Shown here: in pieces, positions 61,855 through 64,000 of the stretch
How positions within the stretch are numbered: position 1 is the stretch's first letter
Layout of the letters: each line of letters begins with the position of its first letter
DNA from: a bacterium
Lineage (GTDB): Bacteria; Electryoneota; Electryoneia; Electryoneales; Electryoneaceae
Length of the DNA: 64,000 nucleotides
Reading direction: 5' to 3'
Assembly: GCA_020444265.1 (NCBI GenBank)
Contig: JAHLLH010000012.1
Span: forward strand, 1-64,000
The notes under the pieces: generated by a model
What the model was told of the DNA's origin: nothing
Database searches by the model: none
The model's input: the letters and a program-made list of their open reading frames with translations, nothing else
Program-made: the position numbers and the translations under genes

Positions 61855-62667
61855 ATGCATCCGCTCATCTTCCGCCTTCGTCGACTCTTTCGACCGCTGG
61901 CTTATGCCCTGGGGTATCATCGGGCCAAAATGAATGCCTTGCATGATGGCCTGAAGGAATCAGATTTCTTTGTTGGGTGCTATGTTCGTTCCGGTAGTAC
62001 TTGGCTGGAATGTATGCTCTACGAGCTGATTACAGGTGAGACGATCGATTTTGATACAATGAAAACGGCCATGCCGATGGTGGGCACCCACGAGGAGGAT
62101 ACACCTCTTGCCTGGCAAGGCCATTCACGGATTCTGAAAACCCATTTTCCGTTTCGGAAAGAGTACAAACGCGGGATCTACCTGATGCGTGATCCCCGTG
62201 ATGTGGCAGTCTCCGAGTTCAAGTACCACAAACTGTATGATCGATTTCCATTCGATCTGGACCACTTCATTCAGGATTTCGCATCGGGTGCCTTACATGG
62301 GGAAGGCTCCTGGGCGGATCATGTTCAGACGTGGATTCGTGCAGCGCAGCAACCGGAGAATGACATTTTTGTCCTGAAGTACGAGGACCTGAAGGATGAT
62401 CCAGTAGCTGTCCTGCGGAAAATCACTGCGAGATTCGACATACCCGCTACAGATGAACAACTTGAGAAGGTTGTCGAGGACAACACGATTGAACAGATGC
62501 GGAAACGAGAGGATTCGAGAAATATCCGGAAACTGCCTGAGAATAGTCCTCTTCGTGTCGTCAATAAGGGAAAGACTGGCGGGTATCGAACAACCTTGAG
62601 TGAGAATCATTTAGCCACCTTGCAGAAGTACATGGGGGCGACAATGGAAGAGCTGGGCTATCATTGA
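61855..62667 (+). CDS. PAPS-dependent sulfotransferase
   Basis: A 270-residue protein of the Sulfotransfer_1 family, moving sulfate from PAPS to a hydroxyl acceptor. The 5'-phosphosulfate loop is VRSGSTWLECML (usual form YPKSGTTWL), the 3'-phosphate site YLMRDPRDVAVSEFKY, and GKTGGYR stands for the late KGxxGDW motif. ATG 61855 follows CAGGA; the frame open to 61780 begins in the preceding terminator. The acceptor is unknown; the GT2 neighbour suggests a glycan or glycolipid. Confidence 0.9.
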   Translation: MHPLIFRLRRLFRPLAYALGYHRAKMNALHDGLKESDFFVGCYVRSGSTWLECMLYELITGETIDFDTMKTAMPMVGTHEEDTPLAWQGHSRILKTHFPFRKEYKRGIYLMRDPRDVAVSEFKYHKLYDRFPFDLDHFIQDFASGALHGEGSWADHVQTWIRAAQQPENDIFVLKYEDLKDDPVAVLRKITARFDIPATDEQLEKVVEDNTIEQMRKREDSRNIRKLPENSPLRVVNKGKTGGYRTTLSENHLATLQKYMGATMEELGYH

Positions 62668-62690
62668 TCCAGCGTCAAAAGAGACAAAAA

Positions 62691-62719
62691 CAGGGCGTCG
62701 GAAGTTATCCGGCGCCCTG
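62691..62719 (-). terminator. Terminator between sulfotransferase and AKR genes
   Basis: CAGGGCGTCGG / CCGGCGCCCTG (one G-T pair), seven-base loop. The minus-strand tail is five T, ending the AKR gene. Confidence 0.88.
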
Positions 62720-62739
62720 ATCTGTTTACCACGGACAAT

Positions 62740-63726
62740 CTATCGATTGACTGCTCCCATCGCTGCTTCGGGGTACCGTAGGCCGGCAGCGACCCCCTTT
62801 GGTGCAAGGGCATCCAGTTCCTTCAGCTCTTCCCCGGTCAGCTTCACCTCCGCAGCACCCGCATTCTGCTCCAGGTAGGTGCGACGTTTTGTGCCGGGAA
62901 TCGGAATGATGTCATCGCCCTGTGCCATCACCCATGCCAAGGCCAACTGCGCAGGAGTGCATCCCTTATCCTCAGCCCAGGCCTGGATCTGTTTGACAAG
63001 ATCGAGGTTTTTCTGGAAGTTATCACCCTGGAATCGTGGGCTGATGCGACGGAAATCATCCTTTGCGAAATCATCGGGCGATTGAATCGCCCCCGTCAGA
63101 AAGCCACGGCCCAGTGGGCTGTATGCGACTAATGCAATACCCAGCTCACGCATGGTCTTCAGGTTGTCATCTTCGACATCACGTGTCCAGAGGCTGTATT
63201 CAGTCTGGACAGCGGCGATGGGGTGGACCTTGTGCGCGCGACGGATCGTTTCGGACGAAGCCTCAGACAGACCGAGGTGACGGACTTTGCCCTCTTGAAC
63301 CAGTTCGGCCATCGCGCCGACGGTTTCTTCGATAGGGACAGTCGGGTCGACACGGTGCTGGTAGTAGAGGTCGATGGTGTCAATACCGAGCCGTTGCAGG
63401 CTACGGTTACAAGCGGCTTTCAGGTAGTCGGGCGATCCATCCAGACCTCGATTTGAGGTCCCCGGCTCACGCACGACACCAAATTTGGTGGCGAGGAAAA
63501 CAAGGTGACGGTTTCCCTTGAGGAATTTTCCAACCAGCTTCTCGTTCTCGCCCATGCCGTACATGTCAGCCGTGTCAAAGAAGGTGACTCCGAGGTCGAC
63601 CGCACGTTCCATTGTCGCGAGTGATTCCGCCTCATCACCCGGTCCATAAAACTCAGACATCCCCATGCAGCCAAGCCCGATTGCGGAGACCGCAGGGCCA
63701 TTATCTCCAAGTTTTCTTGTTTCCAT
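62740..63726 (-). CDS. Aldo/keto reductase (AKR13-like)
   Basis: A 328-residue NADPH-dependent oxidoreductase. Start [22 protein letters not shown], catalytic Asp/Tyr in [13 protein letters not shown], Lys in LATKFG and His in YYQHRVDP; cofactor region [18 protein letters not shown] 63726 follows GGGAGAG; an upstream ATG at 63765 adds 13 residues. The substrate is not known. It is convergent with the sulfotransferase gene. Confidence 0.95.
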   Translation of the reverse strand: METRKLGDNGPAVSAIGLGCMGMSEFYGPGDEAESLATMERAVDLGVTFFDTADMYGMGENEKLVGKFLKGNRHLVFLATKFGVVREPGTSNRGLDGSPDYLKAACNRSLQRLGIDTIDLYYQHRVDPTVPIEETVGAMAELVQEGKVRHLGLSEASSETIRRAHKVHPIAAVQTEYSLWTRDVEDDNLKTMRELGIALVAYSPLGRGFLTGAIQSPDDFAKDDFRRISPRFQGDNFQKNLDLVKQIQAWAEDKGCTPAQLALAWVMAQGDDIIPIPGTKRRTYLEQNAGAAEVKLTGEELKELDALAPKGVAAGLRYPEAAMGAVNR

Positions 63727-63856
63727 CTGTGTCTCTCCCGGTAATAGGTACATCGAATGGTACAAAAGAATGATGCTCCGTGTTAGCAGAGCGTTTCAGT
63801 TTCGGGAGAAGGTTACAGGGAGAGGATTAATTAGTCTTTTGCCGCGGCGAATAGCA

Positions 63857-63886
63857 ATCGCCCCGACCAATGCTGGCCGGGGCGAT
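63857..63886. terminator. Hairpin following the tRNA-Ser fragment
   Basis: ATCGCCCCG-A-CCA / TGG-C-CGGGGCGAT with a four-base loop. On the minus strand it lies 15 bases after the tRNA 3' end, as a tRNA terminator would. Confidence 0.65.
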
Positions 63887-63899
63887 CTCGCTTCTATCC

Positions 63900-63956
<57 letters not shown>

Positions 63957-64000
63957 ATAGGTTCCCTGTGGATGAAGAAAATTAGATATAGCCAAGAAAT

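Noticed and set aside
63975-64000. AGATATAGCC near the right edge, similar to a group I intron S element
   Set aside because: It lies on the plus strand while the tRNA-Ser is on the minus strand.

Overview
The window looks like a stretch of chromosome from a free-living, Gram-negative-type bacterium of moderately high GC content. It does not look like a plasmid or phage. Evidence for a diderm cell is a LexA/DnaE/RecN/MurA housekeeping set, exported beta-propeller proteins with C-terminal FlgD/T9SS-like tails, a lipobox thioredoxin, a periplasmic HtrA protease and a Tat system. The ~800-residue double-FtsX permeases, a BFN (DUF151) protein with a C-terminal UVR motif, stand-alone PurS/PurQ, and a LexA box of the GAAC-N4-GTTC type fit a lineage of, or near, the FCB superphylum (Calditrichota/KSB1/Zixibacteria-like). 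I cannot fix the phylum from sequence alone.

Layout. 0.1-2.6 kb (-): hybrid sensor kinase. 2.9-7.0 kb (+): FMN-riboswitch-controlled riboflavin operon ribD-ribE-ribBA-ribH. 7.1-9.5 kb: exported beta-propeller protein closed by a terminator. 9.7-18.8 kb (+): a tightly packed 12-gene operon, ecfT-truA-tal-htrA-purB-purC-psd-pssA-purS-purQ-tatC-tatA, nearly every junction overlapping or within a few bases. 18.8-26.5 kb: envelope protein, small membrane protein, double GNAT protein, leuS, fixCX and a DUF5683 protein. 27.3 kb: tRNA-Pro(CGG). 27.5-31.1 kb: a divergent redox/metalloid cassette with an ArsR-type repressor, a permease, two thioredoxin-fold proteins, CcdA and a Cys-Cys protein. 31.2-33.5 kb (-): an AT-rich T9SS-type propeller protein, probably acquired. 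33.6-37.4 kb (+): GDPD, a fused alpha/beta-hydrolase::glycerol-3-phosphate dehydrogenase, and a cupin. 37.4-42.4 kb (-): two tandem FtsX/MacB-type permeases. 42.7-48.5 kb: two response regulators, a GT39 family membrane glycosyltransferase, nadA, a degenerate RAYT-like protein and a small hypothetical gene. 49.3-59.4 kb: GNAT, recN, a MITE/REP-like repeat, murA, a dense multi-hairpin repeat cluster, dnaE, dtd, lexA and BFN-UVR. 59.7-63.7 kb: double GT2 glycosyltransferase, sulfotransferase and aldo/keto reductase. At the right edge is the 3' half of a tRNA-Ser gene with no 5' half in view.

How the genes work together. The rib operon holds every enzyme-coding gene normally needed for riboflavin synthesis (no separate phosphatase is seen) under one transcription-terminating FMN riboswitch. 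The 12-gene operon joins purine synthesis, phosphatidylethanolamine synthesis, Tat export and periplasmic quality control. The GDPD / hydrolase::GlpD pair could take glycerophospholipids to dihydroxyacetone phosphate. The ArsR cassette has a matched pair of ATGCAT-N4-RTGCAT palindromes, one over the arsR transcription start and one before the permease, so it can be read as a self-regulated module in which CcdA feeds electrons to exported thiol proteins while the permease exports a toxic species.

Most unusual items: the hydrolase::GlpD fusion, the ArsR/CcdA/thioredoxin/permease cassette with its operators, the RAYT-like protein that has lost its HUH histidines while hairpin-rich repeats persist nearby, and the interrupted tRNA-Ser at the right edge. 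No CRISPR array, rRNA or intact transposase was seen.
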